NCBI GenBank assembly: GCA_963971305.1
Contig: OZ020307.1
Span: 63,175,702 to 63,239,701 of the forward strand
Reading direction: 5' to 3'
DNA from: Arcuatula senhousia
Taxonomy: Eukaryota > Mollusca > Bivalvia > Mytilida > Mytilidae
Length of the DNA stretch: 64,000 nucleotides
Shown: piece after piece, positions 13,201 through 21,131 of the stretch
Numbering within the stretch: the stretch's first letter is position 1
Layout: every line of letters begins with the position of its first letter
Translations under genes and position numbers: made by a program
Notes under the pieces: generated by a model
Seen by the model: only the letters and a program-made list of their open reading frames with translations
The model's database searches: none
Told to the model about the DNA's origin: nothing

Positions 13201-16200
13201 ATTCATACAGTGTTTGGCATTTTCAATATTTTGGTAGAGCGCCTCTGATGAGTCTTGAATAGACGAAACGCGCGTCAGGCGTAGCAAAATTTATTGTCTG
13301 GAACTTTGTTGTCATTTGTATTAAGCCTGAAACAAATTTTGGTCCTGATAACATTTTTCTTATTGCACACAATAAATCTTCTCAATTCATAATATTAAAG
13401 GACTGGGCTGCAAACCATTATGTACAGATGGGAGTCCCTCCATCCATGATCAACATAGGTTTGGCCTTATATGGTAGGAGTTTTACTCTAAGTAACCCAA
13501 GTCAGCATGGCGTTGGAGATCCTATAAGAGGAGCAGGACAAGCCGGACAATTCACAAGAGAGAACGGGTTCCTATCATATTATGAGGTAAATAATGATAT
13601 CGATCTAGATGATTTTCTGCGAAATATACTTAAAAATAAAGACATGCTGAATGGGACATGCAAATAGTCAAATTATGTTTCACAAACGATGACATACTAG
13701 TGTGGTAGAATGATTCAAAGTGTCAATAGATAAATAAAAGCAATATAAGTTACTTAAATTTATTGTCTTGGATTTTGTTGCATTTTTTAATCATTTATTA
13801 AAAGTTATTTTTAATACTTGTTCTTCTTTCCAGATAATTAAATGCAAAATCATTGTGGTATCTGGACTTCTATATATGATAGATATGATAAAATATGATC
13901 TTTTTATTTCATAATGCCAGATTTGCAAGATGCTAGCCAGTGGAGGTACAAAATATGAAATAGCCGACCAGAAAGTCCCTTATATTGTCAAAGGGTCTAC
14001 ATGGGTTGGTTATGATGACCAGAAGAGCTTGAAAACAAAGGTATGTTTAGATTAACGAGTGACGTCGATATTCAATCCTATTTTCTAGTTATTATTTTTA
14101 TTAAAATACATTAAAGGTTAATGAAAAAATATATATAATGAAATACGTAGATAAAACCTATAAAAATGGTTTTGAATCGATCAGTCTACTGGCATTTCTG
14201 TTTAATTTTGTTTTTTTATTATCTAGGTTGAATACATTAAACAACACAATTATGGAGGTATCATGGTCTGGGCATTAGATCTGGATGACTTCTCAGGGTC
14301 ATGTGGGGAAGGAAAATATCCACTGCTGACAGCAATCAACGATGAACTTAAGAAATGTACTCAAACGTAAGTTTTAGTTCCTTATTTGAACACCGTCTTG
14401 TTTTTTAACTTCATGCCTCTATGCAATGTCTGTCGCTCATAACGTAAAAATATTGCCAGCATTAAGTGCTGATAATAGAGAAGCTTTAATATAATAACCA
14501 GATAACCTACTGTTAATTGCCTACACTTTGTTGCAGAGAATTTCATATTTTGTATAATCATTTCTATATTTATTTTATGAAATCCCGTTAGAATGCATTT
14601 CGCTATTTTATTACAGCAATGTACAGTCAACATCTGCACCAGTTGTTACAACTCAGGCCTCACAAGTCACAACCAATAACCAACAACCAACCAATGGTCC
14701 TCAAACCACCATGGCACCTCAGCCAACCATGGGACCTCAAACTACCATGGCACCTCAGCCAACCAATGCCCCAACTAATGGTATTTAGATAAAATTATAA
14801 GCTTCATCACAATGAACACGAAATTCACAATAAATTAACAATAACTATAATAAATAAAATTATATACGTTCATCAATAATCGAACATGTTAGCAAATCAA
14901 GAGATTTTTTTGTTATGGACCGGTATGGCCACCTCAGTATCCCTATTGTGTCTTATTACTGTGTTTTGTTGTGTGTTACTACTGGGTCATAAGATCGCAA
15001 GTGAATAGAGAGGTTTGGTGCCACAATTTCTTTTGAAATGCCTGTACCTAGTAAGGGCCATTTCAATTTTTTTCAGTATTTTCATTAAGTTTTTGCCTTG
15101 CTTTTGTCTTTTCATCTTGGAAATTTGAGATTGATAATTTTTATCGGAAGTTTTGTCATTAATTTTATATGTGAATGATTCAGGTGTATTTCTGCAGACA
15201 ACAATATGATTCTCAAATCTGTAGTAACTATTTGCATTGAATGTTATACTTTACTCGGACGTTTACTATTCAAAAAGTAACTGAATATAAAAAAAAAGTT
15301 GCAACAACGTTATCCAACATAGCACTTGTTTATACAAATGTCCAAGAAGAAAAGGGTAAATTAAGCAACTGTATGTCCGAGGATTAATGACTGGAATAAT
15401 CCTGTCTTTGGGTAACGTTTTGAATGAACAGCTGGCTTGAAAAAGGTTAAAACGTGAATATTTTATTTCCATAGAACATTAATTATAATTTTAGCTCCTC
15501 CTCCCACCCATCAATCCCATCACATAGGGCTATCAACAGCTTACGACTGCACATCAAAAACCAGTGGTTTCTACGCCGATCCAGCATCTTGTGATGGATA
15601 CTTTATCTGTGCCGCACATCTTGCATTTGAAGTCAAGTGCGCCAGTGGCCTAATGTTTAATAAAAATACAAATTATTGTGATTGGCCGTACAACGTAAAA
15701 TGTACCATCAGCCAACAACAACAAACTCAGCCACCGCTGACAAATCAACCAGCTACAACCCAAAAACCAGTCACTCAAGCACCTGTTACTCAACAGCCAA
15801 CTACCAGAGCACCACAACCAACAACTAAGGCACCAACGGCAGCACCTGTTGTAACAAATGCGCCGACAAATGCACCGACAAATGCACCGACCAATGCGCC
15901 GACGACTGCACCAAGTCAAGGTTAGTTTACATATGTAGGCTTACTGAAAAGAAAGAAGCAATGATGCACCAATGGGGCATTCGAGTGTCAAAAGTCCAAA
16001 AGGGCAACGACAAAACCGTTAAACGAACATGCAGCACGAAGAAACACAAAACACAAAATCAACCGAACGGAATTCTACAACGCGAACTCAAGTAGTAACA
16101 AGAGTGAACTCAGGTGCTCCAGAAGAGTAAGCGGAAGTCCGACACGTATAAGGCAAACTAATTGACGCACAAATAAGAACACAACAGATAAGAAAATACT

Positions 16201-16632
16201 TTTATCCAGCAACACAAACCCATGTTGAAATGAAAGTGAACTTTGGTACTTCGAACGGGCGAACTTGTGCTACATACTATTTCTTTTGTTTGGTATTTCT
16301 GTATTACTATAAAATCGTAAAGCTTTCATGTGTGTGTTGTGTGTGCATTGACATTAAAAGATTTTGTAAAACATAACATCAAAAATAAGATCAAATCAAT
16401 GTTATATTATTTTATTGTACGTCCTATTTGCGTTGTTGCAGGGGTAAAAGATTTCTGTGTTGGAAAGGCTGATGGTCACTACTCTGACCCTAATGATTGT
16501 GGAAACTTTTACCAATGTTCTCAAGGGCTATCTTTCCACGAGTTTTGTTCCCCCGGAACAGTGTTTAATCCTGCTATTTTAGGATGTGACTTCCCAATCC
16601 ACGTCAAGGGTTGTCATAACTACCAAGGATAG
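479..16632 (+). CDS. Multi-module chitinase (GH18 x3 or more, CBM14 x2), 5' end outside window
   Basis: Twenty exons can be joined in one reading frame: 479-618, 1113-1267, 1649-1832, 3480-3732, 4213-4337, 4826-4949, 5238-5423, 5739-5858, 6076-6215, 6704-6825, 7445-7628, 8038-8290, 8853-8977, 9785-9908, 13401-13586, 13921-14040, 14227-14366, 14617-14780, 15495-15920, 16442-16632. They encode about 1153 residues. All introns have GT-AG ends. The order is GH18 (last exon only), linker, GH18, linker, GH18, linker, CBM14, Thr/Pro linker, CBM14, stop. Family knowledge: GH18 endochitinases cut beta-1,4-GlcNAc polymers and CBM14 domains bind chitin; secreted chitinases with several GH18 modules resemble arthropod group II chitinases. 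No module begins with Met or a signal peptide, and the linker exons splice in phase into the next module, so I infer a single gene. Separate genes with unseen first exons are less likely. The 5' end lies upstream of the window. Confidence 0.85.
1649..6825 (+). CDS. GH18 module B (complete) plus linker
   Basis: Exons 1649-1832, 3480-3732, 4213-4337, 4826-4949, 5238-5423, 5739-5858 and 6076-6215 give about 377 residues; linker exon 6704-6825. The module starts [15 protein letters not shown]. Motifs seen in order: [10 protein letters not shown] (barrel strand 3), [11 protein letters not shown] (the DxxDxDxE catalytic motif, with its Glu acid/base), [10 protein letters not shown] (strand 6), [11 protein letters not shown], and [13 protein letters not shown]. 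All residues expected for activity are present. The short linker ends GCPS, where the Ser codon is split by the intron and completed at 7445. The first intron (1.65 kb) carries a 480-bp inverted-repeat element. Confidence 0.88.
2357..2836. mobile_element. 480-bp non-autonomous inverted-repeat element with CATCCGTA sub-repeats
   Basis: The element begins CACAGGAAAAATAGCTACGG and ends with the exact reverse complement, giving perfect terminal inverted repeats of 21 bp. The interior holds many copies of an 8-base word, CATCCGTA or its complement TACGGATG, in both orientations and clustered towards the ends. It has no coding capacity. It sits in the first intron of GH18 module B. I see no clear target-site duplication in the immediate flanks, so the superfamily is open. 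Confidence 0.75.
6411..6580 (+). repeat. Dispersed repeat family R2, copy in the linker intron of module B
   Basis: Contains the phrases CAAAAGTCCGAAAGGGCAGA, CGCGAACTCCAGTCGAAAC, GTGAACTCAGGTTCTCCGG and AGCACACCCGTCGC. Related copies lie at 11664-11900 and 15960-16140 (same strand) and at 11165-11290, 44075-44170 and 63405-63510 (opposite strand). The 44-kb copy is carried in all three tandem blocks. No coding potential. Confidence 0.7.
7226..7425 (+). repeat. Dispersed repeat family R1, copy just upstream of module C
   Basis: Shares GGTTTGGCGC...AACCTGGCTTAACC...CAGGACCATTTCGATC and a tail TTGAGATTGATC...TTGTTATTACCTTTATT with 10685-10965 and 14925-15175, and in part with 27030-27130. A reversed copy at 44637-44765 has inverted ends GACCGCAATGG / CCATTGCGGTC. 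Short, non-coding. Confidence 0.65.
7445..14366 (+). CDS. GH18 module C (complete)
   Basis: Exons 7445-7628, 8038-8290, 8853-8977, 9785-9908, 13401-13586, 13921-14040 and 14227-14366. Every exon has the same length as its counterpart in module B, and the first three exons are nearly identical to B in protein (for example [16 protein letters not shown] against [16 protein letters not shown]). The catalytic [28 protein letters not shown] and [13 protein letters not shown] motifs are intact. The 3.5-kb intron between exons 4 and 5 (9909-13400) has been filled by retroelement fragments and dispersed repeats, while other introns of the module are 0.2-0.8 kb. The later exons diverge more from B than the early ones, which suggests partial gene conversion. 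Confidence 0.88.
8505..8700 (+). repeat. Dispersed repeat family R4 (three copies in this window)
   Basis: This stretch (ACAATACCAAAACGGGTATA, then TTATGCTGTATATCGAT, then CAGCAGCATTTGAATCAAAA) is repeated in diverged form at 9555-9700 on the same strand and at 19435-19800 on the opposite strand. All copies are non-coding. Two lie in introns of GH18 module C and one lies between the two channel genes. Confidence 0.6.
9985..10680 (+). pseudogene. Reverse transcriptase fragment, sense orientation, in an intron
   Basis: Translations in two adjacent frames give [20 protein letters not shown], then [31 protein letters not shown] (the YxDD catalytic box), [12 protein letters not shown], and later [14 protein letters not shown] frame change occurs near 10430 and a stop follows at 10433. 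The family resembles Penelope-like or related reverse transcriptases common in molluscs, but that assignment is tentative. It lies in the 3.5-kb intron of GH18 module C, about 75 bases after the splice donor. Confidence 0.75.
10685..10965 (+). repeat. Dispersed repeat family R1
   Basis: Begins ATGATCACCTCAATATCCC and contains the R1 hallmark TTTGGTGCC...AAACCTGGTTTAACCCACC...CAGGACCATTGCGATC. It follows the reverse transcriptase fragment directly. It aligns with 14925-15175 over its full length. Confidence 0.65.
11165..11290 (-). repeat. Dispersed repeat family R2, reverse copy
   Basis: Reads GGGTGTGCAATAGCAAGCAG...TTTAGTCCTTTCGGATTTTT, the reverse complement of the R2 sequence at 6411 and 11664. 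The middle portion is missing. Confidence 0.55.
11664..11900 (+). repeat. Dispersed repeat family R2, longest copy
   Basis: Runs from ACCAATGGGGCATCCAAATG through GTCCGAAAGGGCAGAGAC to GCACACCCGTCGCG. It is the best preserved R2 copy and lies inside the inverted-repeat segment 11558-12622. Confidence 0.65.
11940..12560 (-). pseudogene. Reverse transcriptase fragment, antisense
   Basis: An open stretch of 198 codons: [33 protein letters not shown] (YxDD box), [57 protein letters not shown] and [15 protein letters not shown]. It is closely related to the sense fragment at 9985 but better preserved. The palm-domain start and everything upstream are missing, cut off by the inverted repeat at 12577. 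Likely Penelope-like or related; not functional alone. Confidence 0.78.
13185..13325 (+). repeat. SINE-like repeat R3 upstream of a GH18 exon
   Basis: Carries the core GAGCGCCTCTGATGAGTCTT, GACGAAACGCGCGTCAGGC and a tail TTTATTGTCTGGAACTTTG. Other copies lie at 24820-25020, 33195-33415 and 35290-35372. It ends about 75 bases before the splice acceptor of exon 5 of module C. Confidence 0.7.
14617..15920 (+). CDS. Linker and first CBM14 chitin-binding domain
   Basis: Exon 14617-14780 encodes a linker with repeats of the type [11 protein letters not shown]. Exon 15495-15920 starts [10 protein letters not shown] and encodes a CBM14 (peritrophin-A) domain: six Cys in the family order, with the aromatic-rich core [16 protein letters not shown] and the closing [12 protein letters not shown] mucin-like Thr/Pro/Gln/Ala tail follows, ending in four near-repeats of NAPT. 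CBM14 binds chitin; the Thr-rich tail is a likely O-glycosylated spacer. Phases match on both sides (one base before, two after). The donor after 14780 (GTATTT) is weaker than the others. Confidence 0.85.
14925..15175 (+). repeat. Dispersed repeat family R1
   Basis: Shares CCTCAGTATCCCTATTGTGT, AAGATCGCAA, GAGAGGTTTGGTGCCA, TTGAAATGCCTGTACC and the tail TTTGAGATTGAT with 10685-10965. It lies in the intron between the linker and CBM14 exons. Confidence 0.65.
15960..16140 (+). repeat. Dispersed repeat family R2
   Basis: Contains ACCAATGGGGCATTCGAGTG, AAAAGTCCAAAAGGGCAACG and GAGTGAACTCAGGTGCTCC, all R2 phrases. It lies in the last intron of the long chitinase gene. Confidence 0.6.
16442..16632 (+). 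CDS. Terminal exon: second CBM14 domain
   Basis: After the acceptor TTGCAG, this exon encodes [17 protein letters not shown] and continues as a complete CBM14 with six Cys (FC, DC, QC, FC, GC, GC), ending CHNYQG and a TAG stop at 16630-16632. It is the end of the long chitinase polypeptide. A decayed copy of the same exon lies 3.5 kb downstream at 19919. Confidence 0.88.
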
Positions 16633-16703
16633 ATTTTAGAGGAATTATCTCCATAACATTATATACCAATATGTTTAAGTTAAATCAATATATATAGGGA
16701 CAT

Positions 16704-16709
16704 AATAAA
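16704..16709 (+). terminator. Polyadenylation signal AATAAA of the long chitinase gene
   Basis: AATAAA lies 72 bases after the stop codon, in a sequence that is also conserved in the duplicated exon copy near 20278. It is the first canonical signal after the stop. Confidence 0.6.
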
Positions 16710-16739
16710 AGAAGTTTTGACAAATTTGTTTCATGCATT

Positions 16740-17200
16740 TTATCATTTTCTCTTATTATCAATAATGCTTAAGGTATCATCCATACTTTATATTGATCAA
16801 TTCGACATTAAAGTAGAAGCCCATTGTCATATGATGGTCATCTATGTATGAAGTGTGATTATTCCTGGAATCGCTTTTTATTTTCTGGGGTAGATTACAG
16901 GACCATCATTATACGGTGTAAATGATTCGCTAATGACAAAACAGAAAAAGTTGGTACCATTTACCAAAATTTTACTAACTGAATTTATTTAGAAGATTAA
17001 CTAAAACTGGAAAAGGCCCAAAATATCGGCATAAAAACAATTATGAAAAATGGCTTTCATTTAAAACTTTCTAAGTATTCATGAAATATATGACCTTGAA
17101 AAGTTTACACCTCATAAGGTGAATATGTTTTAGATATAAATCTTAAATCTACCTTCGCATGATACATCAAGTTAAAATTATTCAATAGTTAATTAAGAAA
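16740..17200. other. Intergenic, no gene seen
   Basis: AT-rich sequence between the chitinase stop and the 3' end of the first channel gene. The two transcription units converge here. It is partly homologous to 20290-21125, as expected from the block duplication (for example CTGATAAGGTAAAT-type phrases before each channel gene). Confidence 0.5.
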
Positions 17201-17204
17201 GTTC

Positions 17205-18634
17205 CTAAATATCATCATCTGTAAAACGTACATATATATCGAAGAACAAAATAAAACTTTTGAAATGATAAAACACTCTCATCGGGAAAAATATATGATA
17301 CAATATTTTATAATTTTCCTTCCCATAGAACTCCGCTTCGTGAGCAGCTGCTATTCCGAGCGTCTCTGACATAAATGACGTCACGAGCCAGTAATTAAAA
17401 CTTATAAATGCAAGACACAAGCACAGTTTCTCTATTGGAAACCTACTTGAGTTACTGAAGTTTTTCTCTCCGCGGTAAAGCTGCATTATCAGTATTGTTT
17501 GAATGAAACATGTTATAATGTAGGTAATTTCCAAAAAATAGCCAACACCCGTACCTTCATTCCTACTGCGTCTGTACGATAAATGTTATTGAATAGAGAT
17601 AGAGTTACGAAGAACATGTAGCCTCCAGCACTTAACAACAACAAGTAGTGTTCAAATAATGACTTCTGTGGCTGGTTTTCTCTTCGACAGCATTCCTGCC
17701 TAAGTGAGTGAACACATTTTAGTAGTAAAAACAATAAAAGAGTTATTGTTACACAATACGTCACAAGCATTTGAAAGGAATATTTGTCGTCTGCTATTAC
17801 ATTGGTGATCGTAGCGATTGCCATTGGAGAAACAACGATAACTGATATAATACCCGGCAGTATGAGATTTTTAGGTCTACAACGCGTGTTTCCCGTTGTG
17901 TAAGAATGTTCTAATGGTAGATACCCATTTCCATCAAGTTCATGTCGACCCTTCATCCAGAAATGGTAAATGAATAGACAAGAAAATAATACATACTCTA
18001 ATACAAGTGGACTTAAAATGGGTCTTGATTTTTCATAAATTATTTTAGCGTGGCTTGATTCGCAGCTGCTATTTATAGATTTTTGCTCAAGCCAACTGTG
18101 CCGGCTGCTGTTTCGAACTGTGAAATGTACCCACATTAAAATGTTAGTCATTACAACGACAGCTAATAACCATGTTTTATATGAACGGTTGCCAAGTATT
18201 ATTCTATTTGTTACAGCCAATAAACAAGTTTGTACAGAGACGAACATTATCAAGAGGACTTTACAAATGATTACAAGTCTTAGGTGTTCATTTGAACCAC
18301 ACACATACTCGTACAAAAATTCAATTATCTGATTCAAGGAGCTTCCAAATCCAAAGAAATATAGAAACTTCAACTTCATTTTATCCAAAGTATAAAATAT
18401 TCTCGTATTTGTTGCATTTCTTTCATAGCTCGTGACAATAATTACCAAGCATGCTAAGATTGACACCAAGCACAAAATGATAACCAACGCGTAACTCAAA
18501 GTCTCGTAATTTATCTTTTCTTTCCACGTTGTTGACGTAACAAACATGACACTTCCACAACACGACGTCAATATAGTTACAAGAACCAATGCAACAACGT
18601 TTGAATCAACGGTGGTTAACTCCATATCGAACAA
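17205..18634 (-). pseudogene. Otopetrin-like 12-span membrane protein, copy 1, frameshifted
   Basis: The minus strand from 18634 encodes 373 residues that align throughout with the intact copy at 21132-22562, then shifts frame. A second open stretch (17534-17205) resumes the alignment at MEITYIITCFIQT and runs to FFDIYVRFTDD. At the junction (about 17532) this copy has a run of six T (minus strand) and one base fewer than its paralogue (GCTATTTTTTGG against GCTATTTATATGG), which explains the break. It is either a recent pseudogene or a homopolymer error in the assembly, because both halves are otherwise open and well conserved. The family call rests on membrane pattern and motifs, as for copy 2. 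Confidence 0.7.
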
Positions 18635-18649
18635 AGTGTTCGTTCACTA

Positions 18650-19900
18650 ATACTCTTTTAAGAGCTCAGATTATTTCACTAAAACATGTATCACAAGGCT
18701 CGTGTGTATAATGAATCATAAGCTACGTTAGTTTTTTTCTGACTTTCCACTTTCCTTTTATACTTTCAACACAGTGATAGTGCTACCATATTTACACTGA
18801 TAACAAAGATATAATCTTCATTCGAAAGTCTTCCGGTGATTTTGGAGAATGGAAATCCTATCTTTATGTCTTAAATCAATATTAAATTGGTATAAATATG
18901 AAGGTTATGCTATCATTGTATGGAAATACCTTTGTTGTTTGAGGGAAGTGCATTGGAATTGACACGTTTACCAGCAACAAAAATGTGAATAACCATACAG
19001 ACCTAATAAAATCATTTATCAATAATCATTGGCCTAGAAGTTTTGTGTCACCAGTAAACGTATTTTCACATGTTCCTGACAATACTTGTATCTTGTGACC
19101 CACAATTTGATATTTTTATTTATGAAAATCATAATTTCTTCGCAGAAAGGCGTTTTCCAGGAATTCTTGTCAAAGCTTTTGTTTGTCCTTGTCTACTATC
19201 TGGGTTTTTTTTTATGTCCAGAAATGGGTCTTTCTTTGATATTCTAGGGATTTGTTTGAATATTATGTATTGTATTTTTAGTCTTGGGCCAATGCAAAAC
19301 GGTGCGCAGTGACCTTTGGTCATGTTGAAGACTGCTGGCTGTTTTCCATAGTGATTTTTTAAGTTGCCGTTTCTTTAATGTTGGTTGTGTCGCGTACACT
19401 TATTTCACATCTCTTTATCGTCTATTGTAAACTGTTATCTTTTTTTAGCAACTATCGTGTACAATATAAATGCTATGTGTAAAGGTTTTTTTTCTGTGTT
19501 CTTCTTATAAACGTTTGACTTCTTTTCAACATTTAACAGAAGGATGTGGCAATCTAATGTCGTTAATCTGAAAGCCAAAATAAAAAAATCCATAGAGATA
19601 TGCTCGGTGCTGGTTTTGGTTTTCCTGTTTGAACTTTTTTGGCTTTGAGTTATTTTTGTTCTATACTTGTAGTTTTTGATCTTCCAATGTATTGATTCAA
19701 ATACTGCTTCTGAGTGGTTACTCCTTGAAAAATCGATATACAGCATAACGATATTAACAGTTTTATACCCGTTTTGATAATTGTATTCTGCAACCAGCAA
19801 CGAAAACTTAAGTTGAAGAGAGGGCGAACTGTGGTCCTTTCAGACGTGGGGATTTGAGCTTCAATAGTTTTCTTTTGTTTTGTACTTTTGTATATATGGC
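18650..19900. other. Intergenic between channel copy 1 and the orphan exon
   Basis: Upstream flank of channel copy 1, then an R4 repeat in reverse orientation (19435-19800). Short open frames here show no family features. No promoter motif can be assigned with confidence. Confidence 0.45.
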
Positions 19901-19918
19901 TGATAATAAAACTTTCTT

Positions 19919-20213
19919 GGGGTAATATGTGGTGCGAAGGCCAACGATTACTACTTTGATCAAAATGATTGTGGAAACTTTTTCCAATTTTTTTTACCGA
20001 TCTATATGCGAGCTTTGTTTCCCCGGAAGAGTTTTTTATCCTGCTCTTTTAGGATGGAACAGTTTTTAATCCTGCTATTTTAGGATGGAACAGTTTTAAA
20101 TCCTGCTATTTTAGGATGGAACTGTTTTTTAATCCTGCTATTTTACAATGTGACTTTCCAATCCACGACAAGGGTTTCCTGATTCGCCAAGAATAGATTT
20201 TAGAGGAATTATC
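19919..20213 (+). pseudogene. Orphan CBM14 exon, decayed copy of the chitinase terminal exon
   Basis: Reads GGGGTAATATGTGGTGCGAA and continues in parallel with the real exon at 16442: the coding phrases for YYFDQNDCGNFFQ, CFPGRVF, CDFPIHDKG and the 3' untranslated start ATTTTAGAGGAATTATCTC are all recognisable. The acceptor AG has been lost. The segment coding for FNPAILG has been expanded into about four copies of a ~32-bp unit (GGATGGAACAGTTTTTAATC...CTGCTATTTTA). It cannot encode a folded domain. Confidence 0.85.
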
Positions 20214-20219
20214 TCATTG

Positions 20220-21125
20220 ACACCATATACTAGTAGTAAAATGATTACATCTAATTGATCCATATAGGGATATGATAATAAAGAAAACTTGACAAATACG
20301 TTTATACATATAGATTTATCTCACACCATTATGTTATCCATTGTTCAGGACAACAATTAAGAAATGCATTGTCACATTCTATGATGACGACCCCCTATCA
20401 AGTTGGATTTCTTGTGCGAGAATAAATTTTGATTCGACTTTTCATGAAAGTCTAAAGTGGAAGTGTTCTACACTCTAAATCAATCGTGAGGTCAATTTGA
20501 AACGATGGCTGTGATTGATGTCAGTCCAAAGCATTCTGTTGTCAAGAATATCTGATAACCAATTCATGTAAACTAGAATGACTAGTGCATAAATATAGCT
20601 ATATAAAAATATTAAAAATTTACTCTGGCTTCAATACGCCAATCTGTAAATGGTAATGTTGCTATTACCTGATGAAAAAATGACACGAAATGCACTACTA
20701 TTTTTAAATGTTTGGATATTTGCTACTTCTTCATTATTTAGTGCTGTGTGGCTTGATCCATTAATTGAATGAATGAATTTCTATTAATGATGAGACAAAA
20801 GTCTATTGTATAAGCACCGGCTGTACAAAAAGCGATAAAATAGAAACACAAACAATCCCATTTCATAGAGGACCATCGTCATCTAGTGTTAATGTTTCGT
20901 TAAGGTCAAAGTAGCCAGTATTATATTTTCACTAAAATTTTACTGATTTAATTTATTTGGATAACGATTATAAAAAGATTTATCACGAAAATGAATTTAA
21001 AATATCATTCTGAACTCGTGCCAATAATCTGAAATAAATCACCTTAAACGTTTACACCTGATAAGGTAAATCGTTTTGAGATACATCTGAAATCGACCAT
21101 TTTCTACTTTATCATGTTTATTTAA
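20220..21125. other. Intergenic, homologous to the chitinase 3' flank
   Basis: The first part matches the 3' untranslated region of the long chitinase gene, including ATAGGGATATGATAATAAAG beside its AATAAA. The rest runs to the 3' end of channel copy 2. No gene seen. Confidence 0.5.
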
Positions 21126-21131
21126 ATGTAC

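Noticed and set aside
12820..13248. 142-codon open frame with slightly higher GC
   Set aside because: No recognisable domain; parts occur as dispersed repeat pieces (for example the ACGTGCATGAAACGTGAC stretch resembles CACGTTAAAGACCCC near 4600 in reverse) and it runs into the R3 copy.
15650..15919. Cys/Arg-rich minus-strand open frame
   Set aside because: Antisense of the Thr/Pro linker exon; the Cys-rich look comes from reverse reading of GCA/ACA codons.
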